A DNA stretch of 64,000 bases from Reinekea blandensis MED297 (GCF_000153185.1 NZ_CH724149.1:62001-126000), one strand, 5' to 3'. Positions 19,005-29,023 are shown, numbered from the stretch's first letter. Notes: generated by a model not told the origin, from the letters alone. Program-made: numbers and translations.

Positions 19005-19085
19005 CACCGCCGTTCGGGTGAAAAACTACCCTAACCTCGCTATACTCCGGCGCCTGTTTTGCTAATTCTTATTCGAGGAGCTCCC

Positions 19086-19805
19086 ATGCGTCCAAGCGGC
19101 CGTCAGACCGATCAACTGCGCGAAGTCACCCTGCAGCGACACTTTACCAAACACGCCGAAGGGTCTGTGTTGGTCAGTTTCGGGGACACTCAGGTCATCT
19201 GTACCGCCAGCGTCGATTCCGGCGTACCGCGCTTTATGAAGGGCGAGGGCCGTGGTTGGGTGACGGCAGAATACGGCATGTTGCCGCGGGCAACCGGTAG
19301 CCGTAATCAGCGGGAAGCGGCCCGGGGTAAACAGACCGGCCGCACAGTCGAAATCGGCCGTCTGATCGGCCGTTCATTGCGCGCGGCGATCGACATGGAA
19401 CTGCTGGGTGAAAACACCGTTACCATCGACTGCGATGTGATTCAAGCCGACGGCGGTACCCGCACCGCGTCGATTACCGGCGCGTTCGTTGCGCTATCGG
19501 ATGCCATTAATGGCATGCTGGCCGAGGGCACGCTGAAGAAAAATCCGATTAAGCACAATGTTGCCGCGGTGTCCGTTGGTATCTGGCAGGATACGGCCGT
19601 GCTCGATCTCGATTACGCCGAAGACAGCACCGCCGAAACCGATTTAAATGTCGTACTGGCCAGCAACGGAGGTTTCGTTGAAATTCAGGGTACCGCCGAA
19701 GGCGAACCCTTCATGCCTGATCAACTGAAAGCCATGTTGGATCTGGCGGAAAAAGGTGGACGCGACCTGTTCGAGATTCAGAATCGCGCGTTGACCGAGG
19801 CCTAA
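19086..19805 (+). CDS. rph: Ribonuclease PH
   Basis: A 239-residue phosphorolytic 3' exoribonuclease that trims tRNA 3' ends. ATG19086 follows GAGGAGCTCCC, a strong ribosome-binding site. The start [36 protein letters not shown] with the RNA-binding region [18 protein letters not shown], and [20 protein letters not shown] (phosphate and metal site) are diagnostic, and the length is standard. It precedes yicC by one base, the conserved rph-yicC pair. Confidence 0.98.
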   Translation: MRPSGRQTDQLREVTLQRHFTKHAEGSVLVSFGDTQVICTASVDSGVPRFMKGEGRGWVTAEYGMLPRATGSRNQREAARGKQTGRTVEIGRLIGRSLRAAIDMELLGENTVTIDCDVIQADGGTRTASITGAFVALSDAINGMLAEGTLKKNPIKHNVAAVSVGIWQDTAVLDLDYAEDSTAETDLNVVLASNGGFVEIQGTAEGEPFMPDQLKAMLDLAEKGGRDLFEIQNRALTEA

Positions 19806-19806
19806 C

Positions 19807-20670
19807 ATGACTTATTCCATGACCGCCTTTGCCCGTAAAGAGCAAAGCTACGACTTCGGCACTTTGCAGATTGAAATCAAGTCAGTGAATCAGCGTTACC
19901 TGGAGCCGACGTTCCGACTGCATGAAACCCTTCGCCCGGTAGAAATGAAACTGCGCGAAGCGCTTAAACAAAAAGTAAAGCGCGGTAAGCTGGAAGTGAC
20001 GGTACGGTTCCATGTCGCCACTGGTGAACAGGCCTTGGATATCGACGAAGCCCGATTGAATGCCGTCACCCGCGTGCTCGATAAAATTCAGGCGCGCGTC
20101 GACAATACCTCGGCGATTAATCCGATGGAGTTGTTGCAGTACCCTGGCGTGCTGATTGACGCGGAACTGGATGTTGAACAGGTTCATGCCGAACTGATCA
20201 GTCTGTTTGGCGAAGCATTGGATGACTTCCTCGCCGGTCGTCAACGTGAAGGCGCCGTATTGGCTGACGCCATTAAAGAACGGCTGGACGGCATCACTGA
20301 GATTGTTGCCGGCATTCGCGCGGAGGTGCCTGAATGGGTCGCGACTTTTCGTGAAAACCTGCGCGAAAAAGCACAAAACCTGGGTGTCGAACTGGACGCC
20401 GACCGACTGGAACAGGAAGTTGTGTTGCTGGCACAGAAAGCCGACGTTGCGGAAGAGTTGGATCGACTCGATGGTCACGTTAAAGAGTGCCGTGGCATTC
20501 TGAAACAAAAAGGCGCGATTGGCCGTAAGCTCGACTTCCTGATGCAGGAGTTCAATCGTGAAGCGAACACACTGGGCTCCAAGAGCACCAAAGAAAGCAT
20601 CACCCGCCATGCCGTGCAGTTAAAGGTGTTGATCGAGCAGATGCGCGAACAGGTTCAGAACATCGAATAG
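19807..20670 (+). CDS. yicC: YicC family endoribonuclease
   Basis: A 287-residue full-length YicC protein: MTYSMTAFARKE at the start, EIKSVNQRYLEPTFRL, KRGKLEVTVRF, then the C-terminal half ending EFNREANTLGSKSTKESITRHAVQLKVLIEQMREQVQNIE, where the Asn-Thr-Leu-Gly-Ser-Lys motif is the family signature. Family members have been reported as RNases acting on small RNAs. It is translationally linked to rph and followed by a good terminator. Confidence 0.96.
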   Translation: MTYSMTAFARKEQSYDFGTLQIEIKSVNQRYLEPTFRLHETLRPVEMKLREALKQKVKRGKLEVTVRFHVATGEQALDIDEARLNAVTRVLDKIQARVDNTSAINPMELLQYPGVLIDAELDVEQVHAELISLFGEALDDFLAGRQREGAVLADAIKERLDGITEIVAGIRAEVPEWVATFRENLREKAQNLGVELDADRLEQEVVLLAQKADVAEELDRLDGHVKECRGILKQKGAIGRKLDFLMQEFNREANTLGSKSTKESITRHAVQLKVLIEQMREQVQNIE

Positions 20671-20702
20671 CGTTATTCCTTTTCACAATGCTAAACCCTA
20701 AG

Positions 20703-20746
20703 CCCGTTATTGAGACTGCAAGCCGCAGATCGATAGCGGGTTTTTT
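20703..20746 (+). terminator. Rho-independent terminator of rph-yicC
   Basis: CCCGTTAT pairs (one G-T wobble) with ATAGCGGG across a 22-base loop and is followed by six T. Confidence 0.8.
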
Positions 20747-20933
20747 ATTTGTTTAGTCGCCTTTCCGTTTTTAACGGGCATATGGAATGTGCGCTGTCTC
20801 GCAAACTCCCCGAATGGGCGGACTTAATGCCCCGCTTGCCCTTGTGTCTTCAACAGCACTTCCACAAAATATCAGGCCCATAACTCACTAAGGAATAGTG
20901 AACTCACCCCGGTGAAAAAGAAAGGGAGCTCTC

Positions 20934-21491
20934 ATGAGTCAGAAAAGCGTTTTAATTAATGGCCGTACCGCCGTGCATAAAGACAGCGGCGGCGTTCTGA
21001 ATACCGTTGATGTTTGTTTAACCCGCATTGGCAATTCAACCGTCCCCATCCCCTACCCAAACGTTGCACAAAGCAAAGACGCTACTAATACCGCCAGCAC
21101 CGTCTTTATTAACGGTAACCCGGCTTGCACAAAAGACAGTACCTTCGCCAAAAGCCGCGGAGATGAACCGGGCAACAAGAAAGGCATCAAGTCTGGCACT
21201 AAAGGTGGTGAAGCGTCGTTCATCATGGGCAGCAGTAACGTGTTTATTGAAGGCGTTCCCGCTGCCCGAGCCATGGACATGATGGTCTCTAACAATCAAA
21301 ACACGCCGCCAATGCCGTTAATACAGGACATGGGCTTGCCGCCTTTACCGAAAGACCTGAAAACGACGGAAGAGATCGAAGCCGTTGACGGACCGTATCG
21401 AACTGGCGCGCAAAGCGACCCATCGGTGTTGGCGAATGCCGATCTGGTGAGTGCCCGGGAAGAAGACTTTCACGCGGAGGATGACGCATGA
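20934..21491 (+). CDS. PAAR-like (DUF4150) type VI secretion protein
   Basis: A 185-residue protein; ATG20934 follows AAAGGGAG. Residues 1-125 are the DUF4150/Tox-PAAR-like domain: SVLINGRTAVHKDSGG, IPYPNVAQSKD, STVFINGNPACTKDSTFAKSRG, GGEASFIMGSSNVFIEGVPAARAMDMM. Such proteins sharpen the VgrG spike of the type VI secretion system and carry effectors. The C-terminal 60 residues are acidic and Pro-rich, perhaps an effector-docking tail. The next gene overlaps it by four bases, so the two are translationally coupled. No vgrG, hcp or sheath gene is in the window. Confidence 0.88.
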   Translation: MSQKSVLINGRTAVHKDSGGVLNTVDVCLTRIGNSTVPIPYPNVAQSKDATNTASTVFINGNPACTKDSTFAKSRGDEPGNKKGIKSGTKGGEASFIMGSSNVFIEGVPAARAMDMMVSNNQNTPPMPLIQDMGLPPLPKDLKTTEEIEAVDGPYRTGAQSDPSVLANADLVSAREEDFHAEDDA

Positions 21492-24400
21492 CCGAGCAAT
21501 TACGGGATATCGACCTCGGCAGTGCCACCAATGACCCGGTGTGGTTAAGTTTGAACATTAATCAGTTGAATAACACGCCGTATCTGATCCCCGTGCGAAA
21601 GGAAACGCCGGTGCTCAAAGCCGAGAAGCCCGACACCTGGCCCCTGATGCTGATACCCGTCGATTTTTGCCGGCATACCGATTTGCGTGACTGGTGTAAT
21701 GACGGTACGGAGCCGACCCAGCGCGACGCCTTGCGCGATGGCTGGTTATACCTGTTTGTTGATGGCTACTTGTGGCGTGAAGTTAAAGTGCTGAACGGGC
21801 ATTACTACGATATCAATCTACAGCGCTGTTTCGGCAAATCGGAAACGTTACGACCTCATTCGGGTACACGACTATCCAGTTTGGTCATTCCCTATCGTTA
21901 TGAAGGCGATTTCATTGAGGTTAAAGCGGCCTTTTCGGATACCCAGTGGAGTTGGGTGACCATTCAGAAACTGGGCGGTATGAACCCGGAAGACCCTCGT
22001 TATAAAGACTTGCCTGAAGAGCTGTCCAGCATTGCACCTGACAACGACTATATCGACACACGACTTACCTTATTGGATTTTGCAGGTGAACAGACCGATA
22101 ACCCGATGATCGCAACTCAGGGCTCGCTTGCCAAAGAACTTGACGCCACGGTTCACACCTACCTGAAGTACCAAGCTCAGGAAGAAAGCATTTTTGCGTT
22201 ACCTGACCTGATTGGTGAAGCACTGGATATCAAGGATACTTATGACCAGATTCTCCACCTTGCTACCGAGCACAACCAACGCATCCAAAACAGTGATGAT
22301 CCGGACATCAAGCTCGCCCTAGATTTGAACCTGCGCTACAACCTGGAGACCACCGCCGTCGAGGCGGCATTGCACCGTGGCCATGGCCTGGTGGATGCCG
22401 AAACAACTGGGTTCGGTCGAGCACGCACTCGTAACCGGGAAAAACTGCGTCGTAAATACAAAATACGCAGTTTGCAGGAAGAGCTGGACGATCGGAAAAA
22501 GAAAAAGTCCCGCATCCACTTCGGCGATATTAAGAAAGCATTGGGCAGTGAACAGCTGCAGGATTGGGTTAATGAGCTGTATGCCTATCGCGAGCAAATC
22601 TGCGACCTGTTTAAAACCGAGGCGATAGTCACCTTGTTTCAGGATTACGCGCAACTGGGCAGCGATGAGCAGCCGTTCCGGCGTGTTGAAGGGTTGGCCG
22701 TCCTGGCAAACATTCTCGATGGTTTGTCTGCTCGCCCGATAGATACTCTACAAGGGTGCATTGTTGATATTGCCGATGCTCGTATTCTCGATCAGGAAGA
22801 TGAGGTTGAAACACTGCTACTGGGTCTCACCGAACACCTGAATGGATTGGACCTGCCCGGACAACCGACTCTTGAGCCTGTGGCAACCCAAATCGCCCAG
22901 TTGACGGTAAGTGGGTTGATGAAATCGATAGAAAGGAAAGAAGATGGCAATCTCCTTGCCATCGCAAAACGTTATATTGATGAACTGACACCTGAAGAAC
23001 AGCAGGTCGTGGCGAATAACAAGTTGCTTGTCGAATCGATTGAAAATGACGGCTATGTACCGGTTGAAGACCGTCACCTCAATGCCATCAAGACGATCAT
23101 TCGAGCTATGTCGGTGCTCACGGTTTATCAGAAAGATCAATTAGCTGATTACGTTAAAAACGGGGCAGAGTTATCCTCAGAGCAACAACAGCGCATTGCC
23201 GGAAACCTCGGCGAAAAACGGGTAACGTTGGACAACCAGGTTCGTGAACAGAAAACGTTGATTGAAGAGGATAAGATTAAGGTTGGTGCCATAGAGGCGG
23301 AGTTGGAAGAAAAGCGAAGTTTACTAGTGCAGATTGAAGCCAACATTGAGCAACAACAAAGCCGTTTAACCAAGTTAGAAGCAGAACTAAAGCAGAATCA
23401 AGTAGGCTCTATAGACCTTCAGCATCAAAAGCAAAGGTTGAATCAAGACATTACTGTTTTACGCAGTAGTCGCATCCGGCTAGAGCGCGAAATTTCTTTT
23501 AGTAAACGCCGCCTGCAAACGTTTAACCAACGTGTTCGTGGCCACCAAAGGACGTTGATGCAGGTTAACGATCGTATAGCCGGTGGCCAAAGTCCGTTTT
23601 TTCGAGGTGCACACTTTAAGTCAAACGAACAGCTGGCGCGCTGGACCTCTGAAAAACTATTAGGCGGAATTATTCGGGAAATTGAAATATCAGTAGACGA
23701 TCTCGTTAATCAGCGGTTCGACTCCAACATTGTTCCTCTGGATATCGAGCGACTGAAACAGCGACTGCGCAAAGATATGCAGCTCATTGATGACATCGTT
23801 AATGGTGCGCATGATACCCAAACGACCCACACCCTCACCGTTGGTAACCGGAAAGTACGGCTGAACGGCCAGATGGCCGCTGATCGGGCTGAAGAAGTCA
23901 TTCCTATTTTGCAACGGGTTCTTGGCAATGCCGATGAAATTAACCAACAGAATGATCGTGTTGTTAAAATCATGGCCATGGATTTGTCCACACAAGAAGC
24001 GGACATGAGCCAGATCGATCAGAAACTCAATGCTCAAGATGCCTCGATTCGTGCTAATCAAGATGCATTGGCTGAACTCAACCAGCAATTGCAGGCAGCC
24101 AATGACAGTACAATTCCAATCTCTGATACTCTCGATAGTCTGGGACAGCAGAAACGTGCCTTAGAAGCCAGCATCGAATCGCTGGATAGTAAGACGAAGA
24201 CTTTGATCCGCCAGGATATGAGGATTCATGGCAACCTATTGCCCGTCGTTGTCGGGTGTGGTTTTTTGGACTTATTTAATTTTGGACAAAAGCTGATGGC
24301 TTTCGTCAAAGAAACTACGACAAAAGCAATGCTTGAGTTTGCGGCTTCTAGTATTGATATAGTTGCTTTTATAGGCGAAACCATTGAAACAACAGCGAGG

Positions 24401-25411
24401 AAGATAGGTGATTTTCATGAATGGGGGCGAACTTTACAGAAAACAGTTTCATGGTTTGCTAAGGGCTTTGGAATCGCTGCTTCAATTATCACTATTGTAG
24501 TAGCAAGCATTGAACTGTTTAGCGCTATTCAAAAGGGTGACGTTTGGATGGGGGGCGCCCAGATTTCCATTTTGATCGGAGGGGTTGCCGGATTTGCTTT
24601 GGCTCTTGGGGTTGGCATTCCTGTGCTTAATGTTGTCATCATTTTAGCTTCTGTATTGATAGCTTGGATTTTTCAAGAGTTCTTTAGTGATGATCTTTGG
24701 GACCGGTATTTGGAGGAAGGTCCTTTTGGTGCCGATCCAGACAAGCGCTTCTCTACAACCGGTAATGATAGTGCTTGGTGGAGTGATGATAACTTTTATG
24801 TTTTTTCACACTGGCAAGAAAATCGACTAGCGGCTTGGCAAGAGTGGCAAAGTCTTATTTATCGCCCAAAAGCGCATATTGATATGGATGGCGATGACAT
24901 AAGTATAATTACTCGGCTTTCCAGCCCTCCAGGCACAACTTTGCATTGGAAGTTGCAGATGAGAAAGAATGATGGCCAACATGAATGGCAGAATTTGGCA
25001 ACGGAGAGCCGATCTGAGCCGGAGTACGTGATCGATACAGCATTTGCTGGCAAGTTCATTTATGGCCCATTTAAGATTCAAGCGGCCGATTGGCGATCTG
25101 GTTTTAAACTTGAGTTGTCAGAAGATGCTAGAAGTTTTCAGGCAATCCTAAAAGCTGATTTGTTGCAAAGGATACGTGATCGTTATTGGGGTGATGATAC
25201 GTATGACCTTCGGTTATTAGTAAAATGTACACCAAATGAAAAAGAGACTGGGCTGCTAGGTGCGCTACCGTCACCTGCCATAGGGCATGATGGTAAGGTT
25301 ATAGACAATTGGAAAAGTAACCAGCGCCGTACGGATCAATATCTGCATCGCTCTGGAGTCCATGACTGGTGGTATTGCCAGAAAAAAACCATTGACACGG
25401 AGTGGTTTTGA
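21488..25411 (+). CDS. Large VasX-like candidate pore-forming T6SS effector
   Basis: A 1307-residue protein whose ATG overlaps the upstream stop (ATGA). The first 160 residues resemble the N-terminal region of VasX-type effectors (QRDALRDGWLYLFVDGYLWREV). A helical middle follows, then a strong coiled coil at about 560-700 rich in Gln/Glu/Lys/Leu. Hydrophobic segments appear at about 913-938, 997-1012 and 1022-1066 (SIITIVVASIELF; ISILIGGVAGFALALG; VVIILASVLIAWIF), the expected arrangement for colicin-like membrane insertion. The last 240 residues are soluble and Trp-rich. No nuclease or peptidase motif is seen. G+C drops in the C-terminal third, suggesting exchange of that part. Toxicity is inferred from context (DUF4150 upstream, membrane proteins downstream). 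Confidence 0.72.
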   Translation: MTEQLRDIDLGSATNDPVWLSLNINQLNNTPYLIPVRKETPVLKAEKPDTWPLMLIPVDFCRHTDLRDWCNDGTEPTQRDALRDGWLYLFVDGYLWREVKVLNGHYYDINLQRCFGKSETLRPHSGTRLSSLVIPYRYEGDFIEVKAAFSDTQWSWVTIQKLGGMNPEDPRYKDLPEELSSIAPDNDYIDTRLTLLDFAGEQTDNPMIATQGSLAKELDATVHTYLKYQAQEESIFALPDLIGEALDIKDTYDQILHLATEHNQRIQNSDDPDIKLALDLNLRYNLETTAVEAALHRGHGLVDAETTGFGRARTRNREKLRRKYKIRSLQEELDDRKKKKSRIHFGDIKKALGSEQLQDWVNELYAYREQICDLFKTEAIVTLFQDYAQLGSDEQPFRRVEGLAVLANILDGLSARPIDTLQGCIVDIADARILDQEDEVETLLLGLTEHLNGLDLPGQPTLEPVATQIAQLTVSGLMKSIERKEDGNLLAIAKRYIDELTPEEQQVVANNKLLVESIENDGYVPVEDRHLNAIKTIIRAMSVLTVYQKDQLADYVKNGAELSSEQQQRIAGNLGEKRVTLDNQVREQKTLIEEDKIKVGAIEAELEEKRSLLVQIEANIEQQQSRLTKLEAELKQNQVGSIDLQHQKQRLNQDITVLRSSRIRLEREISFSKRRLQTFNQRVRGHQRTLMQVNDRIAGGQSPFFRGAHFKSNEQLARWTSEKLLGGIIREIEISVDDLVNQRFDSNIVPLDIERLKQRLRKDMQLIDDIVNGAHDTQTTHTLTVGNRKVRLNGQMAADRAEEVIPILQRVLGNADEINQQNDRVVKIMAMDLSTQEADMSQIDQKLNAQDASIRANQDALAELNQQLQAANDSTIPISDTLDSLGQQKRALEASIESLDSKTKTLIRQDMRIHGNLLPVVVGCGFLDLFNFGQKLMAFVKETTTKAMLEFAASSIDIVAFIGETIETTARKIGDFHEWGRTLQKTVSWFAKGFGIAASIITIVVASIELFSAIQKGDVWMGGAQISILIGGVAGFALALGVGIPVLNVVIILASVLIAWIFQEFFSDDLWDRYLEEGPFGADPDKRFSTTGNDSAWWSDDNFYVFSHWQENRLAAWQEWQSLIYRPKAHIDMDGDDISIITRLSSPPGTTLHWKLQMRKNDGQHEWQNLATESRSEPEYVIDTAFAGKFIYGPFKIQAADWRSGFKLELSEDARSFQAILKADLLQRIRDRYWGDDTYDLRLLVKCTPNEKETGLLGALPSPAIGHDGKVIDNWKSNQRRTDQYLHRSGVHDWWYCQKKTIDTEWF

Positions 25412-25413
25412 TT

Positions 25414-26979
25414 ATGTCTACTGAACACCTGGTCATCCCGGAGGCCTCAAGTATTCGCTCCCTTAAACAGTTTTTGAAGCTAGCATCGTTTAAATTATCG
25501 GAACAAATCCGTGGGCATCTGTATCTATATGATCAGGATAAAATTGATTATGAAATGACGTTTTGGGAGCAAACAAGCTATTTAGGGCACTATTTAGGTC
25601 GACGTCGGCGAGGGTTAGAGCCCAGAGTTGCCCCTTCCCATGAACTGTCACAATGGTTCCTAGCGTTGTTTATGTTTCCATTGTTCCGACTGATTATGCC
25701 TTTTGCATTGTTGTGTGGCATGCAATCGGCATTTTCTCTACCAAGGCTAACCACGGATGATAGAAACCCTTCAATCCAAAAAGTTAAGCCAACCAAGCGC
25801 CAAGCCAAATCTCTAGTAAGTGGTACAATCTACGGAATGGAAAAGGCGGCGATGCTATGCCAATGTGACGGGCACCGGCTTTTTTTGTTTGGAAATACAC
25901 CTTTAAAACTAGTGCAGTTCGGGGTCACAATCTTGTTGTTCTTCATTGGTTTGCTCAGCCTACTTGTGATGAACTTGTCAAATCAGGTCAGTCTTCAAAT
26001 TGGTCTTGGACTGCTGATTCTTCTGGTATTGGCTCACTTACCCATACGCCACGGCGTTCTCTTCGACCGTGATGCCCAAACCGCCATGCTCATCCGTGGC
26101 TGGTTCCGAAAGCCTCTGGTCGTGCCATTTGACGGCATCTTCTTTACCAGTTACACCGAAGACGTTCGCAATTTCAGTAAAGACCTGATTGTGCACAGTC
26201 AATACGTTCCTAAAGGCCGTAAAAAGCCCATTCGGTTGGCGTTAAACACGACGCTTGGGAGCACCGGGTATAGCATGGCTCAGGTGGTCGGGGCAGTGGA
26301 CTGCTTTATGGATAAGAACAATACTCAGGCCATGCCGCTGTCGATTAAACACAGCATCGAATGGCATCGCAAACACAAGCTCACCTTGTGGCACTTGGCC
26401 TGGCGACCTCTGCCTGAAGACGAACTGCGCAAGTACACCGCCGCGGATAGTCTTTATCAAGCCGACTTGCTTGACCCCAAAGACAAAGCGTTTAAGTTTC
26501 AGCTGACCTCGGAAGGCCGTGAGGTGATGCGCAAGGAAGACCTGCTGAATCGTTACTTGAAGGCGGTGTGGGAGGCGATGAGCGTCGATGCGATTGATGC
26601 GGAGCTGAAACAGGCCGCTGAAGCTGAGTTTGGAGCTGAGTCCCTTGAAGCGGAGCTTCGGAAGCAAGCATATTCTGAGCGATGCCAGACCTTGTTTTTA
26701 GTAAACGACTTACGAAAAGCAAATGACTTAAATCACCGTATGTTAAGCGAGTTAGACGATCTGATATATGATTTAAGCTTAAAAGAGAACAAAGAAAACC
26801 TAAACTTTGTTTTCGAAGTGTTGACAGACATAAACAATAGAAAGAAAGATCTTTTAGGTAGCAACCTCATTACCTATGATCAATATAAAAAATCGTTCAA
26901 GAATTCCAAACCGACATCGCAGTCCGAGTTAGTCCACACTAACATCATTCAGATGGATAGCTCGTGCGAGGCGAGTTGA
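25414..26979 (+). CDS. Polytopic membrane protein, probable T6SS immunity or accessory protein (copy 1)
   Basis: A 521-residue protein; ATG25414 lies two bases after the effector stop, with GGAG overlapping the effector's end, so translation is coupled. A GTG four codons upstream is less likely. Hydrophobic segments are at about 79-104, 166-188 and 195-212. They are followed by a cytoplasm-type domain (HLPIRHGVLFDRDAQTAML, RGWFRKPLVVPFDGIFFTSY, IEWHRKHKLTLWHLAWRPLP) and a variable helical tail. I believe this is the DUF6708-like group found beside T6SS effectors, but cannot confirm it. A membrane location suits protection against a pore-forming toxin. The central 594 bases are about 94% identical to the next gene, whereas both ends are diverged and AT-rich. 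Confidence 0.68.
   Translation: MSTEHLVIPEASSIRSLKQFLKLASFKLSEQIRGHLYLYDQDKIDYEMTFWEQTSYLGHYLGRRRRGLEPRVAPSHELSQWFLALFMFPLFRLIMPFALLCGMQSAFSLPRLTTDDRNPSIQKVKPTKRQAKSLVSGTIYGMEKAAMLCQCDGHRLFLFGNTPLKLVQFGVTILLFFIGLLSLLVMNLSNQVSLQIGLGLLILLVLAHLPIRHGVLFDRDAQTAMLIRGWFRKPLVVPFDGIFFTSYTEDVRNFSKDLIVHSQYVPKGRKKPIRLALNTTLGSTGYSMAQVVGAVDCFMDKNNTQAMPLSIKHSIEWHRKHKLTLWHLAWRPLPEDELRKYTAADSLYQADLLDPKDKAFKFQLTSEGREVMRKEDLLNRYLKAVWEAMSVDAIDAELKQAAEAEFGAESLEAELRKQAYSERCQTLFLVNDLRKANDLNHRMLSELDDLIYDLSLKENKENLNFVFEVLTDINNRKKDLLGSNLITYDQYKKSFKNSKPTSQSELVHTNIIQMDSSCEAS
26041..26634 (+). repeat. Long direct repeat, copy A (inside the first paralogue)
   Basis: This 594-base block matches 27762-28355 without any gap; by eye I count about 33 mismatches (roughly 94% identity), mostly silent. 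The sequence outside the block is far less alike. The pattern is that of recent duplication or gene conversion limited to the middle of two genes. Confidence 0.9.
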
Positions 26980-27056
26980 TCTGCATGTGAAATTTTTGGC
27001 TGTTGTCCAATGTAGATGGATGATCAGAATCGCATGAATTGGTACGGTCACTTTAG

Positions 27057-28688
27057 ATGGCTATGACTATAGTTTCTCCAGTACTAAACCTTAAATATAG
27101 CGCGATCCAAATGAAAAGTTCTCAACAATCCGCTAACTATCTTCCCGATCATGGGCAAAACACAGGTTGGGGGTATCGCTTTAGACTATGGTTTAAAAAG
27201 ATACGCCACTTCTTTTCAGAATTTTTTATAATTTACGATCAAGATAAGTTCAACTATGAGCTCACCTTTTGGGAAAAACGCAGCGAGCTAGCACACTATT
27301 TGGGTGAGCGACGTCGGAAAGAAGAACGCGGAGAGCGCCTTAACGTAGACCCATTGGCACACCTTGGCTACTTACTGATTTATACCTTTATGGCGCCGTT
27401 CTACTGGTACTTTTTTCAGCCACTGTTTCTGTTGACTGGTGCGCAATCATGGGTGTCATTGCCACCGATCAAGGGGGAGTCCTCAGGGGTAGCGTTGCAC
27501 AAGGTTGACCAAACAAAACGGCAATCAAAAGCTCGATTAGAAGGTACAGCTTATGGAATGGAAAAAGCCGCTATGCTATGTCAGTGTGACGGTCATCGTT
27601 TGTTTTTGAATGGAAATGCTCCACTCAAGCTATTATTTGTGATGGTGAGCTTTCCTACAATTGTAATCGGAATATTCGGTCTAATTTTTGTCGATACAAG
27701 CTGGCAGGTAACCACTTTATTTTCTGTAGGCTTCGCTGGCTTGTTTGTTTTATGTCATTTCCCCATACGCCACGGCGTGATCTTCGACCGTGATGCCCAA
27801 ACCGCCATGCTCATCCGGGGCTGGTTCCGAAAGCCTCTGGTCGTGCCTTTTGACGGCATCTTCTTTACCAGTTACACCGAAGACGTCCGCAATTTCAGTA
27901 AAGACCTGATTATGCACAGTCAGTACGTCCCTAAAGGTCGTAAAAAGCCCATTCGTTTGGCACTAAACACCGGGCTTGGCAGTACCGGGTACAGCATGGC
28001 TCAGGTGGTCGGGGCAGTGGACTGCTTTATGGACAAGAACAATACTCAGGCCATGCCGCTGTCGATTAAACACAGCATCGAATGGCATCGCAAACACAAG
28101 CTTACCTTGTGGCACTTGGCGTGGCGCCCTCTGCCTGAAGACGAACTGCCCAAGTACACCGCCGCCGACAGTCTTTATCAAGCCGACTTGCTCGACCCCA
28201 AAGACAAAGCGTTTAAGTTTCAGCTGACCGCGGAAGGCCGTGAGGTGATGCGAAAAGAAGACCTGCTGAATCGTTACCTGAAGGCGGTGTGGGAGGCGAT
28301 GAGCGTCGATGCGATCGATGCGGAGCTGAAACAGGCGGCTGAGGCTGAGTTTGGAATCGAGTCTTTGGAAAAGAAAATCAGAGAACAGACGTTTAATGAA
28401 AGGCATCAAAGCTTCGATCTACTTCTTGAGATTTGTGAGGACTTTGATTCAAGAAAAGGCAAGATCAAGGAATTTTCAGATAAGCTTTCTGATCTACGTA
28501 TGAAAGAAAAAAAGGTACATTTAAGTTACATTTTTGATGCGCTTACAGACTTAAACAAGTGCAAAGAAGATTTGTTATCCCAAAACGAGATCAGCTACGA
28601 GCAATATCTAAACTCGTTTAAACATGCTCAACCGACACCGAAATCCGAGCTGATGCACAACAATATCATTAAGCTCGATACCGCCTAG
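27057..28688 (+). CDS. Polytopic membrane protein, paralogue of the preceding gene (copy 2)
   Basis: A 543-residue paralogue with the same layout: hydrophobic segments at about 98-128, 190-213 and 218-236, then the conserved domain (RDAQTAMLIRGWFRKPLV, KHKLTLWHLAWRPLPEDE) and a variable helical tail. ATG27057 lacks a good ribosome-binding site; ATG27111 is an alternative. The shared N-terminal motif DQDKFNYELTFWEKRSELAHYLGERRR shows the two are homologous over their whole length although only the centre is nearly identical. It may confer immunity to a different toxin variant, or be a second subunit. No gene related to the effector lies between them. Confidence 0.68.
   Translation: MAMTIVSPVLNLKYSAIQMKSSQQSANYLPDHGQNTGWGYRFRLWFKKIRHFFSEFFIIYDQDKFNYELTFWEKRSELAHYLGERRRKEERGERLNVDPLAHLGYLLIYTFMAPFYWYFFQPLFLLTGAQSWVSLPPIKGESSGVALHKVDQTKRQSKARLEGTAYGMEKAAMLCQCDGHRLFLNGNAPLKLLFVMVSFPTIVIGIFGLIFVDTSWQVTTLFSVGFAGLFVLCHFPIRHGVIFDRDAQTAMLIRGWFRKPLVVPFDGIFFTSYTEDVRNFSKDLIMHSQYVPKGRKKPIRLALNTGLGSTGYSMAQVVGAVDCFMDKNNTQAMPLSIKHSIEWHRKHKLTLWHLAWRPLPEDELPKYTAADSLYQADLLDPKDKAFKFQLTAEGREVMRKEDLLNRYLKAVWEAMSVDAIDAELKQAAEAEFGIESLEKKIREQTFNERHQSFDLLLEICEDFDSRKGKIKEFSDKLSDLRMKEKKVHLSYIFDALTDLNKCKEDLLSQNEISYEQYLNSFKHAQPTPKSELMHNNIIKLDTA
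27762..28355 (+). repeat. Long direct repeat, copy B (inside the second paralogue)
   Basis: Partner of 26041-26634, offset by exactly 1721 bases, no gaps. Recombination between the copies would fuse the two genes into one chimera with the N-terminus of the first and the tail of the second. Confidence 0.9.
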
Positions 28689-29023
28689 GAGATAGGATAA
28701 TCACTATCATGATTTGGTTTTATTCATATCACATAGATTTATGTTTTGAGTAATGGCAGGTTTTTAGCTATATGCTTGAATCTTCTATTGCGAATAAAGC
28801 CCAACGGTCGTTGTTTCAATGAGCGATGCTTTAGTGAGGTTGTCCGCTGCACACCCTATAGGAGTTAGCAAATCTCACGGTCACCTAGCCATAGTGAGTG
28901 GTCTTTTGTTTATGAATGCCTTCAGAAAAATTATAGTGGTCGATCCGAAATGAGTTGGAAGATCAGACAAACTGTACCGGTCACGTTAACGGGTATTCGG
29001 CAGGGTTGTCGTTCGATATATAA
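28689..29023. other. AT-rich non-coding stretch after the T6SS module
   Basis: 335 bases with no convincing gene, terminator or repeat. Base composition is lower in G+C than the flanking core genes and resembles the ends of the two membrane-protein genes, so it may be residual sequence of the acquired module. Confidence 0.4.

Noticed and set aside
19882-20610. 242-residue antisense frame over yicC
   Set aside because: Complete overlap with a conserved core gene; composition is that of a reverse-strand shadow.
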